Positions 15,848 through 22,954 of a DNA stretch of 31,868 bases are shown here, piece by piece (the stretch's first letter is position 1; each line of letters starts with the position of its first letter). The stretch comes from Dehalococcoidales bacterium (GTDB lineage: Bacteria > Chloroflexota > Dehalococcoidia > Dehalococcoidales > RBG-16-60-22). The position numbers and the translations under genes were made by a program. The notes below the pieces were generated by a model. It did not search any database, was not told where the DNA came from, and saw only the letters and a list, made by a program, of their open reading frames with translations. The stretch spans positions 1-31,868 of the forward strand of contig JAUWGD010000003.1 in the NCBI GenBank assembly GCA_030606585.1, in the 5' to 3' direction.

Positions 15848-15869
15848 GGCGCCTATAAGCGTTCAAGGC
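15841..15869 (-). repeat. Direct repeat CGTTCAAGGC overlapping the -35 box
   Basis: CGTTCAAGGC occurs at 15841-15850 and again at 15860-15869, 19 bases apart start to start, close to two DNA turns. One copy covers the -35 element of the NEW3-ABC promoter and the other lies directly upstream. This is a plausible regulator binding site. The etfA stop codon is only about 35 bases further on. Confidence 0.5.
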
Positions 15870-15903
15870 ATCTGTAACCGTCGATGCAGGAAGAATCGCT
15901 GTA

Positions 15904-16902
15904 TCATGAAGCCAGAAGCTCTTTTACCTTTTCATTGAAAGCCGGAAGCACCTTCTTCCAGTCGCCCACAACGCCGAAGCGTGCCTGACGGAATATATTA
16001 GCTTCCGCGTCTTTATTAATCGCGACAATTGTCTTGGAGCCGGAACAGCCGCTCATGTGCTGACTTGAGCCGGATATGGCTATGGCGAAATAGAGTTCCG
16101 GGGCGATTATTTTCCCGGTAAGGCCTACCTGTATGGTATCCGGTACCCAGTTATTGTCGCAGGGCGGGCGGCTGGCGCCCACCGCGCCCTTGAGCATTTT
16201 CGCCAGTTCTTCCAGTTGCTGAAATCCCTCACCGCTACCGATACCTCTGCCTCCGGCTACCACTACCTCGGCATCTTCGATTTTAATACCGGCAACCTCT
16301 TCCACAACTTTATCCAGAATCCTGGTTCTGATGTCCGATGCCTGCAGGTCTGCGGCGATACTGGTAATTTCACCCTTTCTTGAGGCGTCCGGCTCGAGGG
16401 CGGTCATTGCTTTGGTACGTATCGTAACCATCTGGGGGTTGGTTTCGCTGGTAAATACCGCCTGGGCGTTGCCGCCGTAGACGGGCTTGGTTTGCAGCAG
16501 ACGCTTCGAGGCCGGGTCGATAGCCAGGTCGACGCAATCCATGGTAACAGCAACTCCGAGCCTGAAAGCCAGTCTGGGGGCCAGGTCGCGCCCGCAATCG
16601 TTTTGCCCCATAATGAGAACCTGGGGTGCTATTTGACCGATTACCTTCTCCATGACGTTTACATAGGCGTCCGCCTGGTAGTCTTTGAGCAGAGTGTCGT
16701 CAACCACGTAAGCCCTGTCGGCGCCGTGTGCAATGGCCTGCTGGGCCAGGTTGCCGATGTTACTGCCAACCAGTACTGCCGCCAGCTCCTGTCCGAGTTC
16801 GTCGGCCAGCTTTCTGCCTATGCCCAGTCCTTCCGCGGCAATCGGCAGCATTTTATCATCTTTAACTTCACAATAAACGGCTATTCCTTTATTCTCGGCC
16901 AT
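15904..16902 (-). CDS. etfA: Electron transfer flavoprotein, alpha subunit
   Basis: FAD-carrying subunit that with EtfB shuttles electrons from acyl-CoA dehydrogenases or other flavoenzymes. The 332-residue protein has the N-terminal alpha/beta domain and then the FAD domain, beginning EDAEVVVAGGRGIGSGEGF (about 213) and containing GASRPPCDNNWVP, QVGLTGKIIAPELYFAIAIS and SGSKTIVAINKDAEANIF, all matching the FAD-binding segments of EtfA. The usual GISGAIQH reads AISGSSQH. GGGAG lies ten bases before the ATG. It follows etfB by 54 bases. No dehydrogenase or EtfQO gene is next to it in the window; the CoA ligase and hydratases elsewhere suggest an acyl-CoA electron donor. Confidence 0.95.
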   Translation of the reverse strand: MAENKGIAVYCEVKDDKMLPIAAEGLGIGRKLADELGQELAAVLVGSNIGNLAQQAIAHGADRAYVVDDTLLKDYQADAYVNVMEKVIGQIAPQVLIMGQNDCGRDLAPRLAFRLGVAVTMDCVDLAIDPASKRLLQTKPVYGGNAQAVFTSETNPQMVTIRTKAMTALEPDASRKGEITSIAADLQASDIRTRILDKVVEEVAGIKIEDAEVVVAGGRGIGSGEGFQQLEELAKMLKGAVGASRPPCDNNWVPDTIQVGLTGKIIAPELYFAIAISGSSQHMSGCSGSKTIVAINKDAEANIFRQARFGVVGDWKKVLPAFNEKVKELLAS

Positions 16903-16956
16903 ATCCTTAATCTCCCTTATAATAAGTCAGAATTGTTAAATAATTGTTAATCCGGT

Positions 16957-17754
16957 TTACAGTATCTTGGCTTCCCTCATTTTCAGGGCCAGGTTTGCCG
17001 CCGCTTCTTCGGCGCTGTCGCCTTCGGCGAATTCACATTTGCCTTCGTATACCGGCTGGAACAGCTTATTCACCCTGGTGCGGTTGCCGGCGGCGCCTAC
17101 CTTGGAAGCGTCGATACTGATATCGGCTGGTTTCCAGATAACCGGCTCTATCTTCTTGGCGGTCATGATTCCCTTAATGGTCGGGTAGCGCGGCTCACCG
17201 ATTTCATTGCTGATGGTAATTATCGCGGGGGTAGATACTTCTATAACATCGTACCCATCGGAGGTTACCCTCTCTACCCTAGCAGAGCCATCGGCGACAT
17301 CGATTTTACGTGCTAACGTCACGCACGGCAGCCCCAATATTTCGGCAATGCCGGGGCCGGTCTGGCCGGCGTTGGTATCTGAGGCTTCACGACCGCACAG
17401 GATAAGGTCGTATTCTCCGTTTTTCCGGATGGCTGCTGCTAAGGCAGTGGCCGTTGACCAGCTGTCGCCATCGATGTAGGCTTCGTCATCCAGCAGGATA
17501 AGCTCATCGGCGCCCATGGCCAGCGGTTTCTTCACTACTTCCCGCGATAGCTTGGCGCCCAGGCTGATAACCGTGATTTTACCGCCTTTGGCCTCTTTAA
17601 CTTTCAGAGCTGCCTCTATCGCGAACTCCCCGTAAGGGTCGATTACCGGGGGCACGCCGCGCATTTCGGCTTTATTGGTGGCGGCATCTATTTTGAAAAT
17701 GCTCGGAGGGGCCTCGGGGTCGATGACCTGTTTGACACAAACGATTATATTCAT
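16957..17754 (-). CDS. etfB: Electron transfer flavoprotein, beta subunit
   Basis: Partner of EtfA, 265 residues. It begins MNIIVCVKQVIDPEAPP, has the conserved VIDPYGEFAIEAALKVKE (about 45-65), and DLILCGREASDTNAGQTGPGIAEILGLPCVT (about 112-143), the nucleotide-binding stretch seen across EtfB. The frame is open to 17811, but the extra 19 residues are not EtfB-like, and ATG at 17752-17754 follows AAAGAGAG, so I place the start there. A TATAAT is present on the minus strand at 17779-17784, but no good -35 accompanies it. The gene lies 70 bases downstream of prmC on the same strand, so it may also receive read-through. Assignment is firm; donor and acceptor are not known. Confidence 0.95.
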   Translation of the reverse strand: MNIIVCVKQVIDPEAPPSIFKIDAATNKAEMRGVPPVIDPYGEFAIEAALKVKEAKGGKITVISLGAKLSREVVKKPLAMGADELILLDDEAYIDGDSWSTATALAAAIRKNGEYDLILCGREASDTNAGQTGPGIAEILGLPCVTLARKIDVADGSARVERVTSDGYDVIEVSTPAIITISNEIGEPRYPTIKGIMTAKKIEPVIWKPADISIDASKVGAAGNRTRVNKLFQPVYEGKCEFAEGDSAEEAAANLALKMREAKIL

Positions 17755-17824
17755 TTGCACAATGCTCTCTTTCCAGAAATTATATAGATAAGCGGGTAAA
17801 AGAAAAACCAAGACTAATTTAGCA

Positions 17825-18676
17825 TTATATACGACTTAATGTCAAACGCAGGCTGACGGCGCGTTCGATGCCGGCCAGATCGGATTCGACTTCTAACCGG
17901 GAAGACGGGTAAATTTCCTGTAAAAGGTCGGTTATAGCTTCTGCCTGCCCCTGCCCTATCTCCAGAAGAATAAAGCCATTGTCGCGTAGTTTGGTGCCTG
18001 CCTGGCGGCACAGAAATCTTATCCTGTCCAGTCCGTCTTCCCCGCCGTTTAGTGCCAGCGGCGGCTCGAAACTCAACGTTCCATTGGCGGTTAAATCGGC
18101 TTCTCTGACATAAGGCAGGTTGGCTATTATCAAATCGACCGGCTCAGGTAATGGTTCCAGCATATCGCCGTTTAAAAACACGATTCTGTCAGCCACGCCG
18201 TTTTTTTTACAGTTATATCGGGCGACCGCCAGAGCCGGTTTAGAGACATCGCTGGCGTAGATGGTCACTTCCGGGAGATTTACAGCCAGACTGACAGCGA
18301 TAGCGCCGCAGCCGGTGCCGATATCGGCAATCCTGGTTATGGTGTGGTTCTCAGCCAGGTGTATAGCTTTCTCAACCAGCAATTCGGTCTCCGGTCGCGG
18401 GATAAGAACGTTACGGTCGACCCGGAAATCCAGGCCGTAGAACTCGCGGTGTCCGGTGATATAGGCGGACGGCTCTCCATTTATACGACGTTCCAGCAGT
18501 TTGCTCAGGGTTTTTTCATATGATGGAGTTAAATCCCGGTCGAGGTCGGCATAAAGCTGAACGCGGTCTATCCCCAGTGCGTGTCTTAAGAGAATTTCGC
18601 CTTCCAGTGAAGCGTCATCGATATTATTGTCCGCCAGAATCCCGCGGGCAAAAGCTAAAGCCTGTCGGCGGTTCAC
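17825..18676 (-). CDS. prmC: Release factor glutamine N5-methyltransferase PrmC
   Basis: Methylates the Gln of the GGQ motif in release factors, raising termination efficiency. The 283-residue protein has an N-terminal helical domain ending in GEPSAYITGHREFYGLDFRVD, the release-factor docking part, and a Rossmann methyltransferase domain with IADIGTGCGAIAVSLA for SAM. The active-site motif is ANLPY (186-189) rather than the textbook NPPY; the Pro-Tyr pair is kept. The start codon is GTG at 18674-18676 and it overlaps the prfA stop in GTGA, so the two are translationally coupled. The prfA-prmC pairing strongly supports the function. Confidence 0.95.
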   Translation of the reverse strand: MNRRQALAFARGILADNNIDDASLEGEILLRHALGIDRVQLYADLDRDLTPSYEKTLSKLLERRINGEPSAYITGHREFYGLDFRVDRNVLIPRPETELLVEKAIHLAENHTITRIADIGTGCGAIAVSLAVNLPEVTIYASDVSKPALAVARYNCKKNGVADRIVFLNGDMLEPLPEPVDLIIANLPYVREADLTANGTLSFEPPLALNGGEDGLDRIRFLCRQAGTKLRDNGFILLEIGQGQAEAITDLLQEIYPSSRLEVESDLAGIERAVSLRLTLSRI

Positions 18677-19752
18677 ACTGTCTGTCCCTCGAGTTGTTCG
18701 GTCTGCTCGGCAGTTGTCAGGGCGTCAATAAGCTCGTCCAACTCGGCTTCCTTGCCTTCCATGAACTTGGGCAGGTTATGGACGTTGAGGTTAATGCGAT
18801 GGTCCGTAATGCGGTCCTGCGGGTAGTTATAAGTCCTTATCTTCTCGACGCGCTCGCCCTTGCCGACCTGTGAACGCCTGTCGGACGTTATCTGCTCTTC
18901 CTGTTTACGCCGCTCGATATCAAGGAGGCGTGTGCGGAGCACGGACATGGCTTTTACCTTATTTTGAAGCTGCGAGCGTTCATCCTGGCAGACGACGACC
19001 ATTCCCGTGGGCAGGTGCGTCATTCGAATGGCCGTGGCGACCTTGTTCACGTTCTGTCCCCCGGCGCCTCCGCTGTGAAAAACGTCAATCTTGAGGTCGT
19101 CGGGATTAACTTCGATATCCACTTCCTCGGCTTTGGGCAGGACGGCCACGGTAGCCGTAGAAGTGTGGATTCTGCCGGAGGACTCGGTGACCGGCACGCG
19201 CTGGACGCGGTGGACGCCGCTCTCGTATTTCAGGCGACTGTAAGCGCCCGTGCCTTTTACCTCGAAGATTATCTCCTTAAAGCCCCCGATACCACTCTCG
19301 CTCATGCTGAGGATATCGGCGTTCCAGTTACGAGCCTGGGCGTAGCGACTGTACATGCGGAACAGGTCTGCGGCGAAGAGGGCCGCCTCGTTACCCCCCG
19401 TCCCCGCCCGGATTTCCATGATGATATCCTTTTCGTCATTGGGGTCTCTGGGCAGCAACGCCAGCCTGAGCGTCTCCGTCAGCTCCTTCAGTTGCGTTTG
19501 CAGGGACTCGATTTCCTGCTTGGCCAGGTTCGCCATCTCCCCGTCGATGTCGTCGTTCAGCATCGCTCTGGTCTCTCCCAGAGACTTCTGTGCATCTTTG
19601 TATTTTCGGTAAGTCGTTACGGTATTTTCGATAGACGCCCTCTCCTGTGCCAGCGCCTGCAACCGGTTGAGGTCGGTCGCTACCTCGGGCCGGGCCATCT
19701 TCTCGTTAAGCTCTTCGTAACGCTTCTCGATTTTTTCAAGTTGTTCCATCAT
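18673..19752 (-). CDS. prfA: Peptide chain release factor 1
   Basis: Recognises UAA and UAG stop codons and releases the peptide. The 359-residue length is standard. The stop-codon recognition tripeptide PVT is at 187-189 within HRVQRVPVTESSGRIHTS (the PxT form marks RF1, as RF2 has SPF). The catalytic GGQ is at 231-233 in HSGGAGGQNVNK. The N-terminal coiled-coil domain and the C-terminal helical end are complete. Two ATGs (19752 and 19749) are possible; GAGGG lies upstream. It has its own promoter (19775-19804) and is coupled to prmC by a 4-base overlap. Confidence 0.97.
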   Translation of the reverse strand: MMEQLEKIEKRYEELNEKMARPEVATDLNRLQALAQERASIENTVTTYRKYKDAQKSLGETRAMLNDDIDGEMANLAKQEIESLQTQLKELTETLRLALLPRDPNDEKDIIMEIRAGTGGNEAALFAADLFRMYSRYAQARNWNADILSMSESGIGGFKEIIFEVKGTGAYSRLKYESGVHRVQRVPVTESSGRIHTSTATVAVLPKAEEVDIEVNPDDLKIDVFHSGGAGGQNVNKVATAIRMTHLPTGMVVVCQDERSQLQNKVKAMSVLRTRLLDIERRKQEEQITSDRRSQVGKGERVEKIRTYNYPQDRITDHRINLNVHNLPKFMEGKEAELDELIDALTTAEQTEQLEGQTV

Positions 19753-19774
19753 TTTCTAATTTTCCCTCAATAGT

Positions 19775-19804
19775 ATTATAGCATAGCGCCAGATAGCGTC
19801 CCAA
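19775..19804 (-). promoter_or_regulatory. Promoter of prfA-prmC
   Basis: On the minus strand TTGGGA and a perfect TATAAT are separated by 18 bases, with the -10 about 23 bases before the prfA ATG. It is back to back with the promoter of the acyl-CoA synthetase gene; the two -35 boxes are about 10 bases apart. Confidence 0.6.
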
Positions 19805-19814
19805 GCTGAGCAAA

Positions 19815-19844
19815 TTGACAATTTATCCTGAAATAATCTATAAT
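19815..19844 (+). promoter_or_regulatory. Near-consensus promoter of the acyl-CoA synthetase gene
   Basis: Perfect TTGACA (19815-19820) and perfect TATAAT (19839-19844) with 18-base spacing. Transcription would start near 19851, leaving a leader of roughly 107 bases before the ATG at 19958. The leader has a possible TCGTAT/ATACGA pairing but nothing that I recognise as a riboswitch. Confidence 0.8.
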
Positions 19845-19957
19845 CAAGCGTGTTTCATGCCTGCAAACGGCAACCGTGAGATGTACTTCATTGATACAGG
19901 TTCGTATTCGTTTAATTCCATCTTTTTAAGATATACGAGATAGAAGGAGCTGATATT

Positions 19958-21532
19958 ATGACCATAACGGAAATACTCGCCAGAAATGCCAGATTAACTC
20001 CTGATGCAATAGCGCTGGTGGAGATAACTCCGAGCAAGAATCTGAGGAAAGAAACCACCTGGAAAGAGTTTGACGACAACGCCAACCGATTCGCCAATGC
20101 CCTCATCGCCAGGGGTGTTAAGAAGGGCGATGTCGTCGCCCACCTGATGATGAACTCCACAAAATGGCTTGAAGCCTATTTCGGCATACTGAAGACCGGT
20201 GCCATGGCGGCGCCTCTCAACTTCAGGTTCATCAGTCGCCAGATTAAGTACTGTATTGATATTGCCGAGCCTAAAGTTATGATACTCGACCAGGACTTTA
20301 CCGACCGTGTCGAGGAAATCCGCGGGGAGATGCCGACGATTAAGCATTATATATTCGTGGGAGATAACCTGCCGAAGGGTATGGAGACCTACGATGATGT
20401 AATCGCCAATTCCTCACCGGTGCCGCCGGATATCGAACTGAGCGGTGAAGATGAAGCCGGACTTTACTTTACCTCCGGCACCACCGGCGACCCTAAAGCC
20501 ACCTGTCTCTGCCATCGCAGTCTGGAACATACCGCCGTCAACGAAAATTTCTCCCATCGTGAGACCCGGGGAGACTGTTTCCTTCTTATCCAGCCGCTAT
20601 ACCATACCGGCGGTAAAATGCACTGGTTCGGCAGTCTGATTGCCGGCGCCCGGGCCGTCATGACAACCGGCGGCGAGAGGGTTACGGCCCAGCTCATACT
20701 GGATACTATCAACAAGGAAAAAATAACGATATGTATGCTGCTGGTACCCTGGTTGCAGGACATCGTAACTGCTCTTGAAAGAGACGATTTGAAACTTTCG
20801 GATTATGACGTGAGTTCCCTGCGGCTCGTACACTCCGGCGCTCAGCCTATTCCGCCGGTACTCGTGCGGCGTTTTATTAAATATTTCCCGAATATTGAGT
20901 ACGAAGAGAACTACGGCCTTACCGAAACGGCGGGACCCTGCATGCACCTCGGTCTGGAGAATTACCATAAGCTCGGTTCTTTCGGATATCCGCGGATTAA
21001 CATAGACGCGCGGGTTGTTGACGAGAACGGTAATGACGTTCCGGCGGGAGGCGTCGGCGAGATGATTATGAAGGGCGCTAATATCATGAAATGCTACTAT
21101 AAGAATCCCGAAAAAACCGCCGAGACTCTCCGGAACGGATGGCTTTACACCGGTGACCTCGTCAGGCAGGACGAGGATGGGTTTATCTCCTATATCGACA
21201 GGAAGAAAGACCTGATAATCAGCGGCGGCGAGAATATCTTCCCCGTCGACCTGGAAGCAGCCCTCATCGGCCAGCCTAAGGTCAAGGACGTGGCTATCAT
21301 AGGTATCCCGGATGACAGATACGGCGAGGTGGTTGCCGCTGTAGTCCAGCCCAAGGATGGCGTTGACCTGTCCGAGGAAGAAATGAGGGCTTACTACGAA
21401 CCCCAGTTGCCCAAGTACGCCTGGCCCAGGATTATTATCTTCGGTGACGTGCCACGCAATCCTACCGGTAAGATTGAAAAACCCAAGCTGAGGGAGCGCT
21501 ATGCCGACGTGAGGTGGAATCCCAAGAGATAA
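19958..21532 (+). CDS. AMP-forming acyl-CoA synthetase / CoA ligase
   Basis: Activates a carboxylic acid with ATP and CoA, releasing AMP and PPi. The 524-residue protein belongs to the ANL superfamily: P-loop YFTSGTTGDPKAT (about 169), YEENYGLTETAG (motif A5, about 310), GWLYTGDLVRQDEDGFISYIDRKKDLIISGGENIFP (motifs A7-A8), and the catalytic Lys in NPTGKIEKPKLRE near the C-terminus. These mark the FadD/4-coumarate ligase branch rather than acetyl-CoA synthetase. The acid used cannot be read from the sequence. AAGGAG precedes the ATG, and a consensus promoter lies upstream. A PPOX flavoprotein gene follows after 31 bases. PPi formed here could feed the pyrophosphatase encoded at 22955. Confidence 0.92.
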   Translation: MTITEILARNARLTPDAIALVEITPSKNLRKETTWKEFDDNANRFANALIARGVKKGDVVAHLMMNSTKWLEAYFGILKTGAMAAPLNFRFISRQIKYCIDIAEPKVMILDQDFTDRVEEIRGEMPTIKHYIFVGDNLPKGMETYDDVIANSSPVPPDIELSGEDEAGLYFTSGTTGDPKATCLCHRSLEHTAVNENFSHRETRGDCFLLIQPLYHTGGKMHWFGSLIAGARAVMTTGGERVTAQLILDTINKEKITICMLLVPWLQDIVTALERDDLKLSDYDVSSLRLVHSGAQPIPPVLVRRFIKYFPNIEYEENYGLTETAGPCMHLGLENYHKLGSFGYPRINIDARVVDENGNDVPAGGVGEMIMKGANIMKCYYKNPEKTAETLRNGWLYTGDLVRQDEDGFISYIDRKKDLIISGGENIFPVDLEAALIGQPKVKDVAIIGIPDDRYGEVVAAVVQPKDGVDLSEEEMRAYYEPQLPKYAWPRIIIFGDVPRNPTGKIEKPKLRERYADVRWNPKR

Positions 21533-21563
21533 TATTAGAGTATTCGAAAAGGAGTATAAACAC

Positions 21564-21989
21564 ATGGATTTCAAAGATTGTGTTGATTTTGCCAACGAGA
21601 ACAAGACCTGTTACCTGGCTACCGTGGATGGCGACCAGCCGCGGGTCAGGGCTATGGGCATGCATTATGCCGATGACACGGGGTTCTATTTCAATACGGA
21701 ATCTACAAAAGCTCTGGCTAAACAGCTGGAGAAAAACCAGAAGGTAGAGGTATGCTTTTTCGCCCAGGGCAAGGTATTGAGAATCTCCGGTAAGATAGAG
21801 TATATCGATGACATCGCCATCAGGAAGAGGTTTTATGAGGAAAGGGGTTTTCTTAAAGAGATAGGTGTCAAGAACCCGGAAGACCCTTTCCTGGTAGTGT
21901 TTGCCCTGCGTAAGGGAGAGGCTTTTATCTGGACATTTGCCGATAACCTGAAAGAGGCCGATTTACCCAGAATCAAATTTGGGGAATAA
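21564..21989 (+). CDS. Pyridoxamine 5'-phosphate oxidase family (split-barrel flavin-binding) protein
   Basis: A 141-residue split beta-barrel protein. The opening CVDFANENKTCYLATVDGDQPRVRAMGMHYADDTGFYFNTES is typical of the PPOX/FMN-binding family used with FMN, F420 or haem. It continues with ALAKQLEKNQKVEVCFF and LRISGKIEYIDD, matching the family's third and fourth strands. It is shorter than true PdxH (about 210-220 residues) and lacks its C-terminal substrate loop, so it is not likely to make pyridoxal phosphate. AAGGAG precedes the ATG. It sits 31 bases after the CoA ligase gene and probably shares its transcript. Cofactor and substrate are unknown. Confidence 0.85.
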   Translation: MDFKDCVDFANENKTCYLATVDGDQPRVRAMGMHYADDTGFYFNTESTKALAKQLEKNQKVEVCFFAQGKVLRISGKIEYIDDIAIRKRFYEERGFLKEIGVKNPEDPFLVVFALRKGEAFIWTFADNLKEADLPRIKFGE

Positions 21990-22292
21990 TAACCCTCATT
22001 CACACGACTTCGACCAGTTCCTCCATTTTTATGGGGCGAACTCGATGGATATCACCGACTTCGATGCCGTGGTCGAGATGTCACTGGGTGAGGAAGGCGA
22101 AAAACACGTAATCGCCGAGCCTGCCGTTCTTCACATACCCAAGGACACCATACACTGTCCACTCACAACTTTAAGGTCGTCAATAAGCCGGTAATATTCA
22201 TGAATGTAGCCCTGACGCCGCAGTATGTCATGGGTCCCGCCGGGAACTCCGCCACCACCCCCCACTTAAGCCGTAAAGTAACAACGATATAG
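21979..22292 (+). pseudogene. Frameshifted, N-terminally truncated cupin-domain gene
   Basis: From 21979 one frame reads PHSHDFDQFLHFYGANSMD, then VVEMSLGEEGEKHVI and AVLHIPKDTIHCPL, a cupin barrel segment with metal-ligand type His residues. It then runs off into an unrelated tail and a stop at 22194. In another frame the family sequence continues as NFKVVNKPVIFMNVALTPQY until the TAG at 22290-22292. At the junction (about 22160-22168) CTCACAAC would restore a single frame if it were CTCAAC, so a 2-base CA insertion explains the break. The normal N-terminal half is missing, and the fragment overlaps the end of the PPOX gene by 11 bases. This is a relic, not a working gene, unless the insertion is a sequencing error. 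Confidence 0.8.
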
Positions 22293-22295
22293 TTA

Positions 22296-22323
22296 TTGAC
22301 AAAATATCACATCCGACTATAAT
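22296..22323 (+). promoter_or_regulatory. Consensus promoter of the monooxygenase-fold gene
   Basis: Perfect TTGACA (22296-22301) and perfect TATAAT (22318-22323) with 16-base spacing, starting just 4 bases after the cupin relic. The start site near 22330 gives a leader of about 32 bases that includes GGAGGAGGT. Confidence 0.85.
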
Positions 22324-22361
22324 TATAATACAAAATAACCACTCATGGAGGAGGTATCAAT

Positions 22362-22652
22362 ATGTATGCATCACTTTTCACAATTAAAACCGCACCCGGT
22401 AACCGCGCCGAGGCTGAAGGGCTGGCCGATGAAATGTATCCCATTCTTAAAGGTATGAAGGGCTTCAAGAGCGTAGTATATTTTGGCGATCCTGATAACG
22501 ATGAATATTACTCTCTTTATACATGGGAAACAAAAGAGGACCTGGAAGCTGCATACAATTTGATACTGCCTAAATTGGAGGAGATGGTTGTCCCATTTGT
22601 TATTGAGCCACCAGTTCGAAAGGTATATGAGGTCTACGAACCGAAAACTTAA
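22362..22652 (+). CDS. Antibiotic biosynthesis monooxygenase-like (dimeric alpha/beta barrel) protein
   Basis: A 96-residue protein with the ferredoxin-like alpha+beta pattern of ABM-fold proteins: a first strand MYASLFTIKTAPGNRAEAEGL, a helix ending in MYPILKGMKGFKSVVYFGD, then EYYSLYTWETKEDLEAAY. Family members act as small monooxygenases, haem-degrading enzymes or stress proteins and form dimers; no catalytic residue here settles which. GGAGGAGGT seven bases before the ATG and a perfect promoter suggest strong expression. It stands alone: the promoter lies just upstream and a weak terminator follows at 22679. Its neighbour upstream is a dead cupin relic, so it does not share an operon with the CoA ligase. 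Confidence 0.8.
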   Translation: MYASLFTIKTAPGNRAEAEGLADEMYPILKGMKGFKSVVYFGDPDNDEYYSLYTWETKEDLEAAYNLILPKLEEMVVPFVIEPPVRKVYEVYEPKT

Positions 22653-22678
22653 ACCGGTGTTATACAAAACTCACACGT

Positions 22679-22704
22679 AAATCTATGATAACTAGATTTT
22701 TTAG
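22679..22704 (+). terminator. Weak terminator after the monooxygenase-fold gene
   Basis: AAATCTA (22679-22685) pairs with TAGATTT (22693-22699) and the T-run continues to 22702. The stem is AT-rich, so efficiency may be low. Confidence 0.5.
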
Positions 22705-22733
22705 TTTCTCACACCCCTGGGTTTGTTAAGCTC

Positions 22734-22762
22734 TGGACAACACGCTCAATATCGTATATAAT
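22734..22762 (+). promoter_or_regulatory. Strong promoter ahead of the hppA leader
   Basis: TGGACA (22734-22739) and a perfect TATAAT (22757-22762) are separated by exactly 17 bases. Transcription should start at about 22769, some 186 bases before hppA. Confidence 0.75.
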
Positions 22763-22768
22763 TCATAG

Positions 22769-22837
22769 GTGACCGTGGTCGTAAATGACTTAGTGGCGTA
22801 GAGCAGGAGTCACTGTAACCCTGCTCTATCATTTTTT
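22769..22837 (+). ncRNA. Candidate 69-nt RNA or transcription-attenuation leader of hppA
   Basis: A strong promoter is followed after about 30 bases by a strong terminator, with only a start-stop reading frame (ATG ACT TAG) between. Two outcomes fit: a small RNA of about 69 nt, or an attenuator where read-through gives the hppA mRNA. AGTGGC (22792-22797) can pair with GTCACT (22809-22814), which would compete with the terminator stem. The arm TAGAGCAG (22799-22806) can also pair with CTGCTCTA at 22931-22938 beside the hppA ribosome site. I do not recognise it as a known riboswitch class. Confidence 0.4.
22799..22837 (+). terminator. Strong rho-independent terminator upstream of hppA
   Basis: TAGAGCAGG (22799-22807) pairs perfectly with CCTGCTCTA (22820-22828) across a 12-base loop, followed by TCATTTTTTT. 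It is 118 bases before the hppA start, and no clear second promoter is visible between, so hppA may depend on read-through. Confidence 0.8.
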
Positions 22838-22857
22838 TAATCAATATTCAAAACGAG

Positions 22858-22938
22858 CCGGGCGGGTGATGTTTCCGGTTATACGGAAGACTCGCCGGGA
22901 AGTATAGAAAACACAATACTTGAGCAAATTCTGCTCTA
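22858..22938 (+). promoter_or_regulatory. Hairpins in the hppA 5' untranslated region
   Basis: CCGGGCGGGT (22858-22867) pairs with ACTCGCCGGG (22890-22899) with one mismatch, with an inner TTCCG/CGGAA stem. Then GAGCA (22922-22926) pairs with TGCTC (22932-22936), ending about 9 bases before AAGGGGG. The second stem contains CTGCTCTA, an exact copy of the terminator's right arm. Neither has a T-run, so they would act on translation or RNA stability. Confidence 0.4.
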
Positions 22939-22954
22939 CTAGAAAAGGGGGAAT

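Larger units (their letters stand above)
22653..22954. other. Structured intergenic region and hppA leader
   Basis: This 302-base stretch has no protein gene. In order it holds a weak terminator for the monooxygenase-fold gene (22679-22704), a near-perfect promoter (22734-22762), a short candidate RNA ending at a strong terminator (22769-22837), a large hairpin (22858-22899), a small hairpin (22922-22936), and the hppA ribosome site AAGGGGG (about 22945-22951). Confidence 0.7.

Noticed and set aside
19861..19957. Riboswitch in the acyl-CoA synthetase leader
   Set aside because: About 107 bases of leader with only a weak six-pair stem; no recognisable aptamer.
20597..21604. 335-residue open frame antisense to the acyl-CoA synthetase gene
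   Set aside because: It is the complement of a strongly conserved gene with no domain, ribosome site or neighbour support; long antisense frames are expected from its codon pattern.
22785..22793. ATG ACT TAG two-codon frame in the hppA leader as a leader peptide
   Set aside because: Too short for ribosome-stalling attenuation of amino-acid type and no ribosome site before it; probably chance.
22694..22800. Possible tRNA or known riboswitch before hppA
   Set aside because: No cloverleaf, no T-loop consensus and no match to riboswitch cores that I know.
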